A stretch of 64,000 nucleotides of DNA from Agelaius tricolor (lineage: Eukaryota > Chordata > Aves > Passeriformes > Icteridae). This document shows, in pieces, positions 33,656 to 46,200 of the stretch. The position numbers were made by a program, and so were the translations under genes. Below the pieces are notes generated by a model. That model was not told where the DNA came from. It did no database searches and was given only the letters and a program-made list of their open reading frames with translations. The stretch lies in NCBI GenBank assembly GCA_023055355.1, contig JALJCS010000010.1, forward strand, positions 25,311,001 through 25,375,000, written 5' to 3'. Positions within the stretch are counted from its first letter, which is position 1. Every line of letters starts with the position of its first letter.

Positions 33656-36160
33656 CCACTTGTTTTTATTTCTGTGCAAATATTTAAAATCATTCCAGGA
33701 GTACAGAGGAAAAACAGTAATGAAGAAAACACAGAACTGGAAAGGGAAATTTATTAAAGATAAAAGTCAAACTAGCTTTGAGGTTTTGACCCAAACCAAA
33801 AAACATATGTAAAACATAATGGTAACATTGGGTATTACATTCTATTTTGAAAACAATGGTTTAATATAAAAATAGGTCTTCATTCAGCAGAGTATGTTCA
33901 TCCCTTGGCCATAGATCTTCAGTTGGTGTGGGTGCACAGCATGCAGAAATATCCTATCAGGATCCAAGGCATCCTTGGACTGACCCTTCCAAAAAGAGCT
34001 GAGGCATCCCTGGGCACCCCTCTTTATTTCAGCGACTCCAGCCATCTGGCCCCAGGGCTCACTCCTACAGCAAAGCACCTCCTTCGACTGGGGATTGCTT
34101 TGAAGCAAGCGGAAGTACTTGCAGATGAGGTACTAATTTTGCATGAGCAAACACAGCACAACCTGTGGCTTAGCTTTAAGAGGTCCTGAGCCCCCACAGC
34201 TTCCACTGGCTGCCTCTGAAGCTCAAGTCTTCAAAAGTAGAGCCAGCATATCCTCAGGGCCTGATATTTCACTAACCTCAGAAGCACTGAAAACTAAAGC
34301 ACAAGGGTTATCAAAGGAGCGTGTGAAAGGTACTAGAACGTGTAGTATACATTAATACTACATGTGTATCTGTCTAGTGCTCCCTGCAGCTCCTCTGCCA
34401 GTGAGACACCGACCAGGACAGCTCCACAATTGGAAAAGCAGATGGGCTGTGATATTTCCATTACAAAGAACCAAACAAGGTCTTGCTGCCCACAGGTCCA
34501 TGGACATATGCTTCCCCAGGACCGATGATTTATGAGCTAAAAAATGGCAAGGCACTGCATAAATCTGTGAAGGTTCTAGTCTAAAAAAGAAGATCTGAGA
34601 ACACTGGGGTTTTTCCATCACTGGCCATGTAAACACTGCTGCAATAAGGAATATGAGTATTGTTAAGTCTGAATCTACAGCTTTCCTGTAATGTCTGGGT
34701 TTAATTTCCAATAAGTCTGCACTTTACAAGGACATTTTTTTTCCCAGTTTTCTTTGGCTCTATTTTCCAGGACCTTGTATTTTGTTACAAAGGAAAGAAA
34801 GCAAGCCATAAAATGTTTTAAAACAGTATATCCTATGGATATAGGGCAAGACACGTCTTTAAAAATATGAACCAAACCATCACTTCTTGCTCTGCACCTT
34901 CAACTTTTGCAAATGTTGCAGTTATTGCCCTATCTTTATTTTGGAAAACAATTGTGCTTTAAGATCTGGCCATCCCTTGTTGCTATCAGCTTCATTAAAA
35001 GCTTCATTAAATGAATTGCTTCACTTTGTACTGAAACAAATTAGGAATACTTACATGATCAGTCAGCTGAGCAGCAGATAATGAACAGCTGAGAGACAGT
35101 AACAACCTAAATCAGTACAGCTGTTTAAAATGCATGGACATGACTATCTTTCAAAATATCCTGGTGAAATAGATAAATATTCTAATAGACACACTCCTTC
35201 CACACCTAGATTTCCTAATTACCCTTGTGTGGTCTGTTGTAACCATAGTGGATCCAGGACAGAACTGAGGGCAGAAATCAGTTTGCCTCTACTGCACCTA
35301 CTTCTCAACTGATCTCAGCCCTGGGTGTTGGCAGTAGCACTGGGCATATTCCCTTTTTCTCTGAACTCCCTCCAGCCAATTCCTCTGAACCAGCACTGCA
35401 AACACGTTTCAGTATACAGACAGCTCTAGGGCTGATTTTATTGTAGTACATAAAGCATTTGCATTTGTACCAAAAAACCCCACAAAAAACCCCAAAAAAC
35501 AGACAAAGAACTATGACTGAGGAAATCCTAGCAGTTTCATGAATGCTCCTGTAAATATGCTTTGGCATAAACATCTGCAAAATGGACTCATTTAAGCCCC
35601 CCATTTTTAGTGAACACTTCTCTCATTCACTCAGACTGATGACAGATTCACATGTGGCTTGTGTACATTACACTAGAGGCCACCAACAAATGAGAGCCAT
35701 GCAAAACCACAATTGGCCACTCTAAAGCAACTCTAAAACTGAGATTTGTCTCCATAAAAGCCTATATGGACACTTACTTTAAGTAACAAACAAATTTATC
35801 AAGTCACAAATCCCTGTGTGAAGACAAAAACCAGAGCTATGCTTGTTGAAAGCAGTTGCTGTGATTTAGATAAGGGATCTCAAATCACAAAGAAGCTCCC
35901 TGTTTAGCACAAGCCACTGATTTATGGATGCAGTGGCCTGAGCAACACATTACATTTTCTAAAAGGGTCATGGCACCCCAACTACCAAAACAGGCAATAT
36001 AAGCTCTCATCACACACAGATGAGAGAAAAAAAATCAGATTCTCCGTATGTACACACAGATTGGTATGATAATCTTTAACACAAATCCACCCCAGAGACA
36101 CAGGTGAATACGAAAAAGTCTGAAACAAACTCCTACTTATTTCTAATCCAGGAAATCAGA
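33656..36160. other. Non-coding stretch, nothing recognised
   Basis: Open frames up to 117 codons occur on the minus strand (34,358-34,711) with no recognisable product. A 12-base direct duplication (GCTTCATTAAA twice) lies at about 34,989-35,011, and an A/C-rich stretch with CCCC runs at 35,470-35,500. Confidence 0.5.
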
Positions 36161-36214
36161 CTAAAATTCCTCAGTGGGGTTTGGCTACTCTATTTGTTTT
36201 ATTTTGTTTTGCAG

Positions 36215-36335
36215 AAGGAGAAAATCTGTACTCTGTACTCCCAGGATGAGGAGATGCTGTATGCCAAATGTCAGCATGGAGCACATTTTTACAGCCAGCT
36301 TCTAAACCCATGAATAAAGAAAAGGGCTTAGAGGA
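36215..36335 (+). other. Possible terminal coding exon (speculative)
   Basis: A strong acceptor-like tract (TATTTGTTTTATTTTGTTTTGCAG) ends at 36,214. The following sequence stays open in one frame for 32 codons, beginning KEKICTLY and ending SQLLNP, then a TGA that overlaps directly into AATAAA (36,313-36,318). Acceptor, open frame, stop and poly-A hexamer in that order is what a short last exon looks like. Against it, the peptide is not recognised, the 3' UTR would be almost absent, and no TG-rich downstream element follows the hexamer. Confidence 0.18.
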
Positions 36336-36354
36336 AATACTCACAGAAGTTTAA

Positions 36355-36445
36355 CCACAGTGGGCCAAAGTGTAGGTGCAGGCAACTCCACTGATGTTAA
36401 TGGATTTACACCAAGGCTGGAGTTGGCCCCATGCCTCCAGCTGGC
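36355..36445. repeat. Ancient amniote dispersed-repeat fragment (unnamed family)
   Basis: GCAACTCCACTGATGTTAAT followed by GGATTTACACCAAGGCTGG and AGTTGGCCCC closely follows the family phrase 'actccactgatgtcaatggagttacaccagg.tgaatttggccc'. This is the best copy of this family in the window. Confidence 0.55.
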
Positions 36446-36894
36446 ACAGCTAAAATCTGCAGGCATGATACAGAAAGACAGCAGCCTGGAGGGACTGGAT
36501 GCTTCCCTCTGAACCTGGCAGGATTCACGTTCATCAGAATGGATTGCATCAATTCCTTCATGAATGAGCACCTGCAGATTCACCCATGATCAGCTCTGAG
36601 GAAACTCAATGATGCCAGTTTTTCATGGGGCAGTGATTATGGATTACAGTGCTCCCAGTAAACTGTAAAGCCTGAGGGATGATAATGTGCCCCTCACTGG
36701 CAGAAACCTCCGTCAGGCCTCCTTTTGCACAGTGCTGTGCTTTGTTTTTTCCCTAAGAGAAAGACCACACAGGGATTTTGACATCCTGTAAATGGAAAGC
36801 TGTAGCTGGTTTCTAAACGTGATGAATCCGATGCTGAGGGCCTTAGCTTCAGCAGGGAATGAATGAGCAAGCTCAGGAAAAACAATGGTGCATT
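36446..36894. other. Non-coding stretch, nothing recognised
   Basis: Two short minus-strand open frames of 80 and 63 codons lie here without recognisable products. Confidence 0.45.
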
Positions 36895-37320
36895 ATCAAA
36901 TTAATTTCACAGCACAGATCACGTGAGATTCCCCGGAGTCCCTCCAATGCCAAAACACAATCCAATTGTGTAGATCAGCAGCACAACTGCTGTCATCAAG
37001 GGTAAATTAACTAGCCAGACTCATCCCCTGGTGTAACCTCACTTGAATTACTGAATAGGACAGTGGGATCCTGCAATAGACAATTCTAATACGGAATTTG
37101 ACCAGTTTCAGGTTTTGCCAGCAAGCGGAATTTCCAGTCTTTGTCTAGATTAGAAGATCGAGTAATATTGCATAAAATCCTGCTTTATTGAAGAGCTCCA
37201 TACAGGCATAAATTTTATCTGTATGGAGTTCCACTGCTTTGAAGTAAATCATGCTTGCTCCAGTTTCATTAATGGAATGATAGTGGGTCGCAGCAGGTGA
37301 CCTCCAAATTCTGCACACAC
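36895..37320. promoter_or_regulatory. Candidate conserved non-coding element
   Basis: This non-repetitive block has many intact motif-like cores: AAATTAATTTCACAG, GATCACGTGAGA (an E-box CACGTG), ACAATCCAATTGTG, GGGTAAATTAACTAGCC, CTTGAATTACTG, TAGACAATTCTAATACGG, GAGTAATATTGCAT and TTTCATTAATGGAATG. ATACAGGCATAAATTTTATCTGTAT is loosely palindromic around 37,200-37,224. No exon is evident. The call is compositional inference. Confidence 0.25.
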
Positions 37321-37358
37321 AGGGAGGCACAAACACACACAGCCTGACATAGACTGCA

Positions 37359-37414
37359 TCTGTATTACAGTCAAACTGAAAGTGATTCTGTATTACAATC
37401 AAACTGAAAGTGAT
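37359..37414 (+). repeat. Tandem duplication of a 28-bp unit
   Basis: Two adjacent 28-base copies (37,359-37,386 and 37,387-37,414) start TCTGTATTACA and end CTGAAAGTGAT. They differ at a single base, G versus A, after TATTACA. Near-identity implies a recent slippage event, or a young VNTR caught at two copies. It sits at the right edge of a candidate regulatory block. Confidence 0.9.
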
Positions 37415-39179
37415 TTAGGCTACTGTCCTGCGAAGAATTCTGCATGGGCACCTCTAGAAATGTATCTTGCTGAAAAGCTACCCTGAGCAAAGCAGCTTTG
37501 TCTTAGCATATGCTGAGTACCTTGAAGCGTGCACACACTGAAATAGTCCAGCACAGCACAAGATCTTACAACACTGTGGAAACCAACATGACAGGTATGT
37601 TGGGGATTTAACTGAAGACATTCAGAGCTAAGTTGTCTGCTACCATGAACTGAAAGATGAAAACTTTGTGATTATAACTTCTGTAGCTTCATTACAGTGT
37701 AAGTTCTGCAGATGAGGCAGACCTCAGCAAGAGCTACGGTGTAACTTGCAGCCCCAGTTCTACATCTCACATGCTCTTAATTCAGCAGCATGTTCTAAAC
37801 AAAGGTGATGCTGATTCACAGTTCAAAAAATGTAGTGATACAGCAGAGAAGAGTGATATCATACATGACATAAGAGGTATGAATCAAGAAGTTAAATAAA
37901 GCAAAGGGCAAGGTACAGTACTTAAAACCCAGCAAGAATATTGTGGATATAAGCGGCTGGAAAGAGAAAGACCTGGGTTCATAACTGCATTCACAAGCCA
38001 CCTGAGCCATTATCAGGGCATAGCTGTTACAAAGACAAATGAAGCTATATCATTGTATAAAAAAACCATTTTTCTAACAGAGGTGAAAAATCATTAATAG
38101 AGCTGTTCAATGCAGTAATGTCTTGTACCCAAAGCAGAGGAATTCAAATTTCAGTAGGCCCAGAGAAAAACTACTCATGCTATCAGACAGTTTATGGATT
38201 TCATGAGCTTAGATTGGTTAAGGAAAACAAAAGTTGAGAGGGGAAAAGATTACTAACTATAAATATATCAGTACAAAATAGCTATTTAGATTAATAGGAA
38301 GTGTTCACACAAGAAATGAAATTATATTAGTTATCTCTGAATAGTATTAACTTACACCTTCAAAAATATTTCTGGCTATTAAAGGGCTGAGTTTCTTTAA
38401 TAATGTTCCAGTGAGAATAGTGGGAACAACACAAGTAATAATAGTGACTCTTGCTGGGACTGAGCAACCTACCATCTATCAAAAACAGGGAGCAGGGTCA
38501 GTAGTCTGGAGATGTCATCCCAGTCTTACCCTGTGGGGTACTTGAGACTTCCCAGCCTTGGTGAGGAACAAAAGTCCCACCATCCATGGGCTTATAACAA
38601 AATTATGGACTCTTACTATCCTGCAGCTTTCCTATGTCTTTTCTTACCTGATAGATTCAAAAGGCATCCTACTTAAAAACTAATAAAACAATCTGGCCAA
38701 AATTTAAGGGAAGATTACAAGATTTGAGGGCAGAATGATTGGAGGGGAGTAGCAGCTGAGAAAGAAAAGACTTCAACAACAGGAGCGTTAATAAAAAGGT
38801 AAATAAAAACATGCAACAGCTACAGTCTAAGCAATAGCTATGCCTATACAATAAAGAAACAACAGTAAATCTTGTGGTAACATGTTACCACTTGTCAGAT
38901 GAACATAAAAAATTGACTTCATGAGTGCTCCTAGCCCATTGCAAATGAATGAAGCATGTAAACCAAAATAAATAACCTCTAGCAAGGTTGGAGATGAGCA
39001 GCTGGAGTGATAACATCTTACTCTAGGTTGACTCCAACTACAACACATTTGATGGCAGCCTCCACTGTGCAGAGAATCAGCCATCAAAGAGTAGTTCATT
39101 ACACTGTGGTGCTATGATGTAAGTAGTCACACCAGTGTACTGCAGGCAGCTGCAGCAATAAACCTTCCCTGACACTTAT
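37415..39179. other. Non-coding stretch, AT-rich
   Basis: Only short open frames are present (up to 90 codons). A fragment at about 37,955-37,990 (GAAAGACCTGGGTTCATAAC) hints at a MIR-type 5' end but is too short to call. No other repeat was named. Confidence 0.5.
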
Positions 39180-39410
39180 GAATTCTATATGATTTATGTA
39201 TTTGGGGGTGTAAAGCATAATTTGCATGACGTATTTAGAAAGCTTTAATTAATTTTGTGATTGATGCTCTAAAACTACTGAGTGAAGTTAAGACTTTTTT
39301 AAATTGTTAAATTATATTTGGGAATTAACACGAGCAGGGCTGAGTAATCACCACTTCATGTTCATGTATAGCTCATTCAGTTCAATTAAGTTCTGGTATA
39401 TAATGAAGAA
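39180..39410. promoter_or_regulatory. Candidate conserved element with octamer motif
   Basis: A perfect POU octamer ATTTGCAT lies at 39,220-39,227, directly followed by GACGTATT. Nearby are GCTTTAATTAATTTTGTG, GGGAATTAACACG and TTCAATTAAGTTC. The block is AT-rich with no open frame or repeat signature. It may be a POU/homeodomain-bound enhancer, but this is inferred from motif content only. Confidence 0.25.
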
Positions 39411-42400
39411 GAAAAAGCAGCCAAACAAAATGCTATTGCAAGAATCTGGGTGACAACTAGTACAGCTTACAAAAGAGTAAGAAAAATAGTAGGTTTTGTT
39501 TAATCCATTAAAAGAAAACAAGTCTGAGAATTATTAAGAAGGCAGGATATATGCTGTTCATGGTAGAATTATCTCATGCTCAGAGTGATGAAGTATTTTG
39601 TGAACTATCCTTAAAAGACATTCCATCTTGCCCAGCAATACAGTTACAGGTTCCTGTTTACCTGTATATCATACAGAGGCACAAATATTTTAGGGGAGAA
39701 GAGAAAGAACACCATAACCAGTTGAAATGCTATGGAGAATTACAAGCAGACTCAAATACAGGTTAACTTGAACATTCCTGTTGTAGGGAACACCTGGAAT
39801 GCTTCCTGTTGGAGAAGAGGCTAAAATTACTCCTTGTATCTCTTCTGGTTTTACCTTATTAACTACCAGTATGGTAGGAGAGAATCAATGAAAAAATAAT
39901 AATATCACTGGCATCAAGAATTAAAAGAGATCAACTGAATTTTTAGGGAAAATATATATATTATTTTTTGCTCTGTCTCACAAGCTGGCTGGTGAGCTTA
40001 CTTGTAACAAGTCTGAGGAGTGTAATTTAAAAGAGAGGCATTGGTTGATAGACCAACAGTGAATATGAATACAGATTATCCAAACTCATCAATTCTAATT
40101 ATTTGTATGGAGAAATTTCTGCACAGCCCCTCTCTCTTTGTGTAAAAGCTCAAGAAAATCAATCAATATATTACTTTTTTTATTTGCCACACACATTCCC
40201 CCCAGTTGTGCCTGCCCTGGTCCCCTTGGTGACGTTGCTTAGCACCTACTCACACACAAACCCAACACACATTTCTCTGGAGATTTATTCTCCTCTGTAT
40301 TTCACTGTGGCACCAAGAATATAAATTGATCCAATTTGCCACCCGTCAGGACTCAGGGACTCAAAAGCAAAGAGCGCTGAGGTATGAAATGGATGGATAC
40401 TGACCGTGATAAGACAGTTCAGATTATCAGAATTACTTCGTCCCTTAAAGATAATGACTCCAGCAACATCCTACCCTTCGGCAGAGGAACTCAACACATG
40501 AACAATAATTATCACTCTCAGTTCTGCACTGAAGATCTGGTTGTATCTGGCTCCTCTAAACTTGTGAGAGCCCAGACAATGCCACCCCAGGTAGAGATCT
40601 GCAGAATGCCAGTCACATCCTCTTTAGGCTGTGACAGAACAAGGCACTGTTTGCTGAGATATCAGCAGAGGTGCTGGTACCACGAATCCCCAGCACCTCT
40701 GGTTTCTCTGTATTGTGCTGACAGAGGCAACTGCTGCTGATCTATCAGTGAGCTCTTCACCTTCAAGAAGTCCACATCAGAAAGACAAAACCTTTTTTAC
40801 ACATCCATCTCTCTCAATTTGCCAGGCACACCATGAGGAGAGCACAAAGCGGTGCTAACTGACTGGAGAGCAGATGAACGCTGTAACATTGTGCTGCACA
40901 GGCAGCACAGTCAATTCCTGCAGCAGACACTCATTTGATCAAAAGTGGTTCTGCTGGCAATTTACTTTTCTTGATCCCACTGAAAAAGAGTTTTAATCTC
41001 TGTTTTAAACTTGACTTCTACTTGCTGCCCTGAGGAAAATCAAGGCCAGATAAATGATTTTCAAAGACAAGACAGCTTTTTTTTCTTCCAGATTCAGAAA
41101 ATGATTTTGTCTTGATGAATAATACAGGCTTTAGTCGTTTAACTTAACTCTGAGCTACAAAGAACCTCTGCTCTCTCCAGGTAACCAAGGACACATGCAT
41201 TTTTAACACACCTGTCTCAAAATGAGTTTGCAGGCCAGGCAATCAAAAATCTACCCTGTAACCTGGATAATGAGATATAGACCCATTCGAAACCACTCAG
41301 CATGGGGCCCCATGCTGTCACTTCTCAGATTCATTTTATTAAAGATGGCTACATTGTAAAGCATTTCTCTGTTGGGGGGGGGAAGAAAAGAAGTTCAGCA
41401 AAACTAGTATTTTTTGTAGCTAAGTGTACTTCCAGAGCTTCACAGAAACCTGAAACCTCCCCAGAAAGTAGAGAAAAAGACCACCGTTATTCCACAGCGT
41501 CAAAGCACAGACAATTTAAACAGAGAAAAGAGTTTTCTCTGAATTTGCTGGATCTAACATCAATATTGTCTTGACATGTCCTTTTCCTCCTCATTTCTAA
41601 TTCCCTCCTTGCATCAACACACCAAACTTCTCCTCTCCACACTCTAACCACTTGTGCTTTTGACACCACATCTCAGCGTGTTTCTACATCATTCAACATT
41701 TCTCCACCACTTGGTTCCTGAGCAAGGCAAATAATCCAGCCCCACATCAAAACAACAGGTAGGAGCAATCTGAAAACTTCACAGGTTTCTGTAATGGAAG
41801 ACAGGAAGGAACAAGCAAGGTCTTATTGCCAAACAGCAAGGAAAAGTAATGAGGCTTTCAAATGCCCAACTGGCAGCGATAGTGTGTTAAAAGAATGTAA
41901 AAGAGGGGAAAGGACCATCTGCCTGCCAACTATGAGCACTCTCTGGCTGGTGCTAAAAACTCCACTGACTGCTGGGCTTGAAATTCTGGTATTAAAGTTT
42001 AAGAGATGTGTTCAAGACTTTTATGAAATGAATGTGATTTACACCAAAAGACACAGCCACTGATGCTTCTTATCCTCTCTTACTTTTACTAGTCTTTTTC
42101 CTCTAAATGGATTTTCTGGATCTTCAACCACCAGTAAAATTCCAGGCTTCTAATAAAGGACTCTTTTTAAATTACAATGAGTCATAAAATATATGAAACA
42201 GGGGTTGATATGTAATTCCAGATAGCTTGGTCATTGAGCTGAAATAAAAGAAAATGGTGGCCTAATTACTAGGCTGAAGGATGGCAAAGATAGCCTAAAA
42301 TGAAGTATTTCCTCTGAAACCTTTCAAATTCAGATCTGGTAAAGACAAAAGGAAAGGTTTCTCCAGGACTTGGTGGTAGCTGAGCCTATCTTGAAGATAA

Positions 42401-42524
42401 GACACATTTTTGATACAATAGTGATTAGTATTTGGTTTGTGAAGTTTTACAATAGTCCCTGCAATTGACATTACTCCTAACTCAGAGCTGGGAAGACTGA
42501 AGCATCTCATTTGCACCCATGTAT
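39411..42524. other. Non-coding stretch, nothing recognised
   Basis: Open frames up to 118 codons (40,384-40,740, plus) lack recognisable domains. A run of nine G lies at 41,374-41,382. No named repeat was found before the CA microsatellite. Confidence 0.5.
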
Positions 42525-42550
42525 CACACACACACACGCACACACACACA
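42525..42550. repeat. (CA)n microsatellite
   Basis: This is a 26-base CA/GT dinucleotide tract with one interruption, CACACACGCACACA. It is short and likely of modest variability. Confidence 0.92.
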
Positions 42551-42939
42551 TCCCCAGACACAGTTTGTAACAGCAATCTATACTAATCATGCACAAACCT
42601 CTATTCAGAAGCTGTCCTGACTTCTCAAGCAAAATCACTTTCCTAGAGCAATGAAATAAACAGGTGCTCACATATCAAAAAAAGGGAGTTAGTGGCTTTC
42701 CACAGCACAGACTCATGTTGTTCCAAGCCTGTAGTGCCACATTTTCAAAGGTTTCCGAAGCAAGAGATTTATGCAGAGCCCATAAGATGCACAAGCTGGT
42801 TTAACAAAGGACATGCTGGAGTTTGAGCTGAGCATTAAGTGGTGGCTCTGGAAGATGTACATCTCCATAGTGAAACTTGTAGCAGTATTAAGCTGTAATT
42901 TATAAGAATGAAGCTTACTGATTACTCACACGAAGTATG
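42551..42939. other. Non-coding spacer, nothing recognised
   Basis: Plain non-coding sequence with no open frame of note and no repeat. Confidence 0.45.
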
Positions 42940-43215
42940 GTAGCAACAGAGCCATCTACAAATACTGGAAAAGTGTAAAAGTCTTGAAAGAGTTAACTGG
43001 GGGAATGGGCAAAAAATCAAGGAACGTTTAGGCTGGTTGTTAGAGTTCACTACTGGTCCATTATATGTCTTCCCCAGGGAAGAAACAGGTGCTTAGTTTT
43101 TTAAAGCCAACAGGAAAGAACGCATTGTAGGGAACAATTCCACAGTAGTAATAGATAAAGTGGATAGGCTAACAGCCTTTTCCAGTTCTAGTTAGTTTAT
43201 GATTTACTAATAATT
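42940..43215 (+). repeat. Probable CR1 LINE 3' end, sense, highly diverged
   Basis: The end of the segment, AAGTGGATAGGCTAACAGCC followed by TTTTCCAGTTCTAGTTAGTT and TATGATTTAC, resembles the terminal CR1 phrase 'ggactagatgacc..ttccagctctagttttctatgatt'. Sequence upstream is compatible but too decayed to follow confidently, so the left boundary is a guess. Confidence 0.45.
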
Positions 43216-46200
43216 CTTCTTTGGGTTAAAAGGTTCAGACCTCCACTATTCTTACTGGTCTCCATAAATGCAGGCTACCCAACAGACAGAGAGTAAAAGT
43301 TCTCCCTGTACAATGTGTTGCACTATCACCTTGCAATTACTGAAATGCAGTGAATCCTTTTCACCACAGAGAGTTTACTTGCCAAATGATGGTGAGGATC
43401 GCTTTAACTAGACCTCCTTGCACTTTGCAAAACAACAGAGCAGTTGCACCCTGTCTGTCTGAGTCTGAGTGTGCCTGGAAGTTATGCCTGGATGAAGAAA
43501 ACAGGTTGTGATTAAGATCTACTGAGATACCTGCAGCAATTCCGGGCTCTGGCTACAGACACTGTCTGCATTCCTAGCAGCTGTAATGCACTTTCAGCTC
43601 AGGCTCCAAACTTCAACACACTGTGCGTCAGCCCTAGACAAGGTGAACTAAGAGCCCAGGCACATCTCACAAAGCTCCTGGAAGATGACATGACACAAAC
43701 AAAAGACAAAGAGAGCAGCTTTATGTACAGACGGGAAAAAAGGTGTGCTAAGAGCTGGAAGTGCTGGAGAAGGGTGTTATTTCAGCAAGCAGCAAGGAGA
43801 GGCATTTGGAAAGGAAGGTTTCCCCATCTGTGGAAAACAAAGAAACTTGTTGTCACTCTAGAATTAAAAGCCTGTGTGGGTTAGCAGAAAGGAAGGAAAC
43901 AATGTCAGGGGAAAGAAATAAAAGGAGGAGGTTTTGCAATGATTCAACTATCAGTCATGAATTGCCATGTTCAAAGGGTAAGTCTGGGATTCAGAAGAGA
44001 AGCCAAGCATGGGAAGGAAAGGAGCAGAGATTGAATATGGACATCTTTTATTCTCCCTAGTTTTCTGATGCTTATTCTGCATGAAAGGACAGAGCTAGTG
44101 GCTTAGGAATTCTCTGAAAATCCTATTTTTCTTATCTATCACACATACCTAGAGAGACAAATTGTTGTGCAGAATGAACTGGGATCTAGAAATACAAGGG
44201 TACAGAGCTGAAAAAGCACATGAGAAACCAAGTTTTACTCCCTGCTCGTGTATGATGGTGGTTAAAAGCATAAAATTAGAATGCCTGTGGTAACACATTC
44301 CTGGCTTAGCCAGGCCGAGGTGAGGCCTCCCGACTAGGAAGAGCTGCAGGGCACACAAAAGCACCAGATGTTTGCCTGCTGAATGACTAATCGTGCCCTC
44401 ACCCTCAGTAAAGTGTTCCAGTGGCATGAAGAGACACATTCTTGGCTTCATAACCAGCTAACGTTAACATTCAGGAGAAAATGTCATTAAAAGTCTGTAC
44501 TTCAGCCCAAGGTTGGAGTAGCTGAAAACTCCTCATTCCCTTACCACCCAACCTGCCCCCAGACAGATGGGGAGGCTTTCTGGTGGAACACAAACAGCTG
44601 TATTCACTGGATTAGGTACAGTTCTGAGGATGAAAGCAAAGGACAACATCCAAGCACTGCAGTCTGCAAGGACTGGGCAGAGGGAGGGAAGGGCCTTGCC
44701 CTGTTGGAAGGGCAGCAATCCTGTCAGCAGCAGCCCAGCCTGCAGCAGACGGGAGCTTGCCCATTTCTGACAATGCAGATGGGAACTGGGAAAGGAACAG
44801 AGGTTACAGGGCAAACAGCATGAGAGAGGTTGGAGCTCAGCCCATTTCCATCTAAAAGAGCCACATAATTTAAAGAGCCTCTAAGAGAGGCAATTCAACT
44901 GAAGTTTGCTCTCCCTCTTGGGGGGTTTTCTGACAGAAAAACGACAGAGACCTGCCCTCCTGCATTCAGCAGAACAGATCCACAACCTCTAAGGGGAGGC
45001 TAACACAAAAACACTTGCATGCATCAGGAACTCTAGGCTGAGAAACACTATCCTCAAACCCCTGACCAATGAAGGCAGCCAGAGCCAAAAGGCTCTTTCT
45101 GAGAAGCAGTGACTGTGATTATTCTTCTCAAACTGGTTTCAACACACAGCAACACCCTAGAAGTCCTTCCCTCTCTAGCAGATATAACACCCCTAGCAGA
45201 AGAGGACAAGCACAGGGATCTCTGGCTACATGAGTCCTTCCTGACGGGAACAGGATGCCAACCAAGCATGCTTTAGATTTTTTACTAAAACTACCTGTCA
45301 GACTGCCAAAGGTATTAAATAACAAATCTGCTTATTTTCAACCATGACCACAGTTGAGTGCAGCCAAGTGAAAACAGTCCCTCGCAGGTGGACTGCATAT
45401 AAAGTGCTACACCCAGGCCCTGGAGAGGACACCCTGCCCTTAACGATGTGTATTCCAGCTGTACTGCACAGATGTACAGTCCCTGTTCCAATTTAAAGAA
45501 TACTGACTTTGGTAGACTCACTAGTTTAAAGGTAAAATATGCTATTGGTTGCAACTTCAATTGTACAGCATTGATCTATTCTACCTTCTATTAAAATACA
45601 ATCTTGGTAGCCATCCATGTCGGATGCAGTAATGAAAACCAACCTGCTTCTACAGACCACAAGCCATTCTAAATGAGAGGAACTGTTAACTGGGCATGCA
45701 TGAAAGGAGTGAAATGAAAAAACTCTGAAACAGTACAGACATGCACAGTCCACAAGAACACTTGGTTGAGATTAGAAGACAAGTATATTCAAAAGACAAC
45801 CTAACCTGAAGACAGTGGAAGGAATTTTAAGACACACTCTCCCTTTTATGTCAGTGGTCTTTGCATCAGGTCCATAGCTGGAAGTTCATAGCAATCCATA
45901 GGTTTTAAATTCAGGAGGAACAAATACAGTAACTTCTTGAGTAACTTTTAAAGGGATAGTCTGTAAAGAAAACTCACTGTCATCATTTCAGAACATGTCA
46001 GAGCTGGTGCCAACTAATCAAGCTGATGGAAACTTCAGCGGCTGTTGGATGTACATTTGGAGAAGAGAGAACGGGGAGCATCTTCATTTGCAGCCCACTT
46101 CAAAGTGAAGTTATCTAGGGAATCACAGGAACATGGAATACAGACAAGAGAGCTTTGGCAACTCCTTAGTAACCTCTTAGTCTTGAAAGGAAGCTCAACA

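Noticed and set aside
35470..35500. Telomere-like A/C-rich stretch with CCCC runs
   Set aside because: The units are irregular (CAAAAAACCCC-type), not TTAGGG/CCCTAA. It is a simple low-complexity stretch of a kind common in bird genomes.
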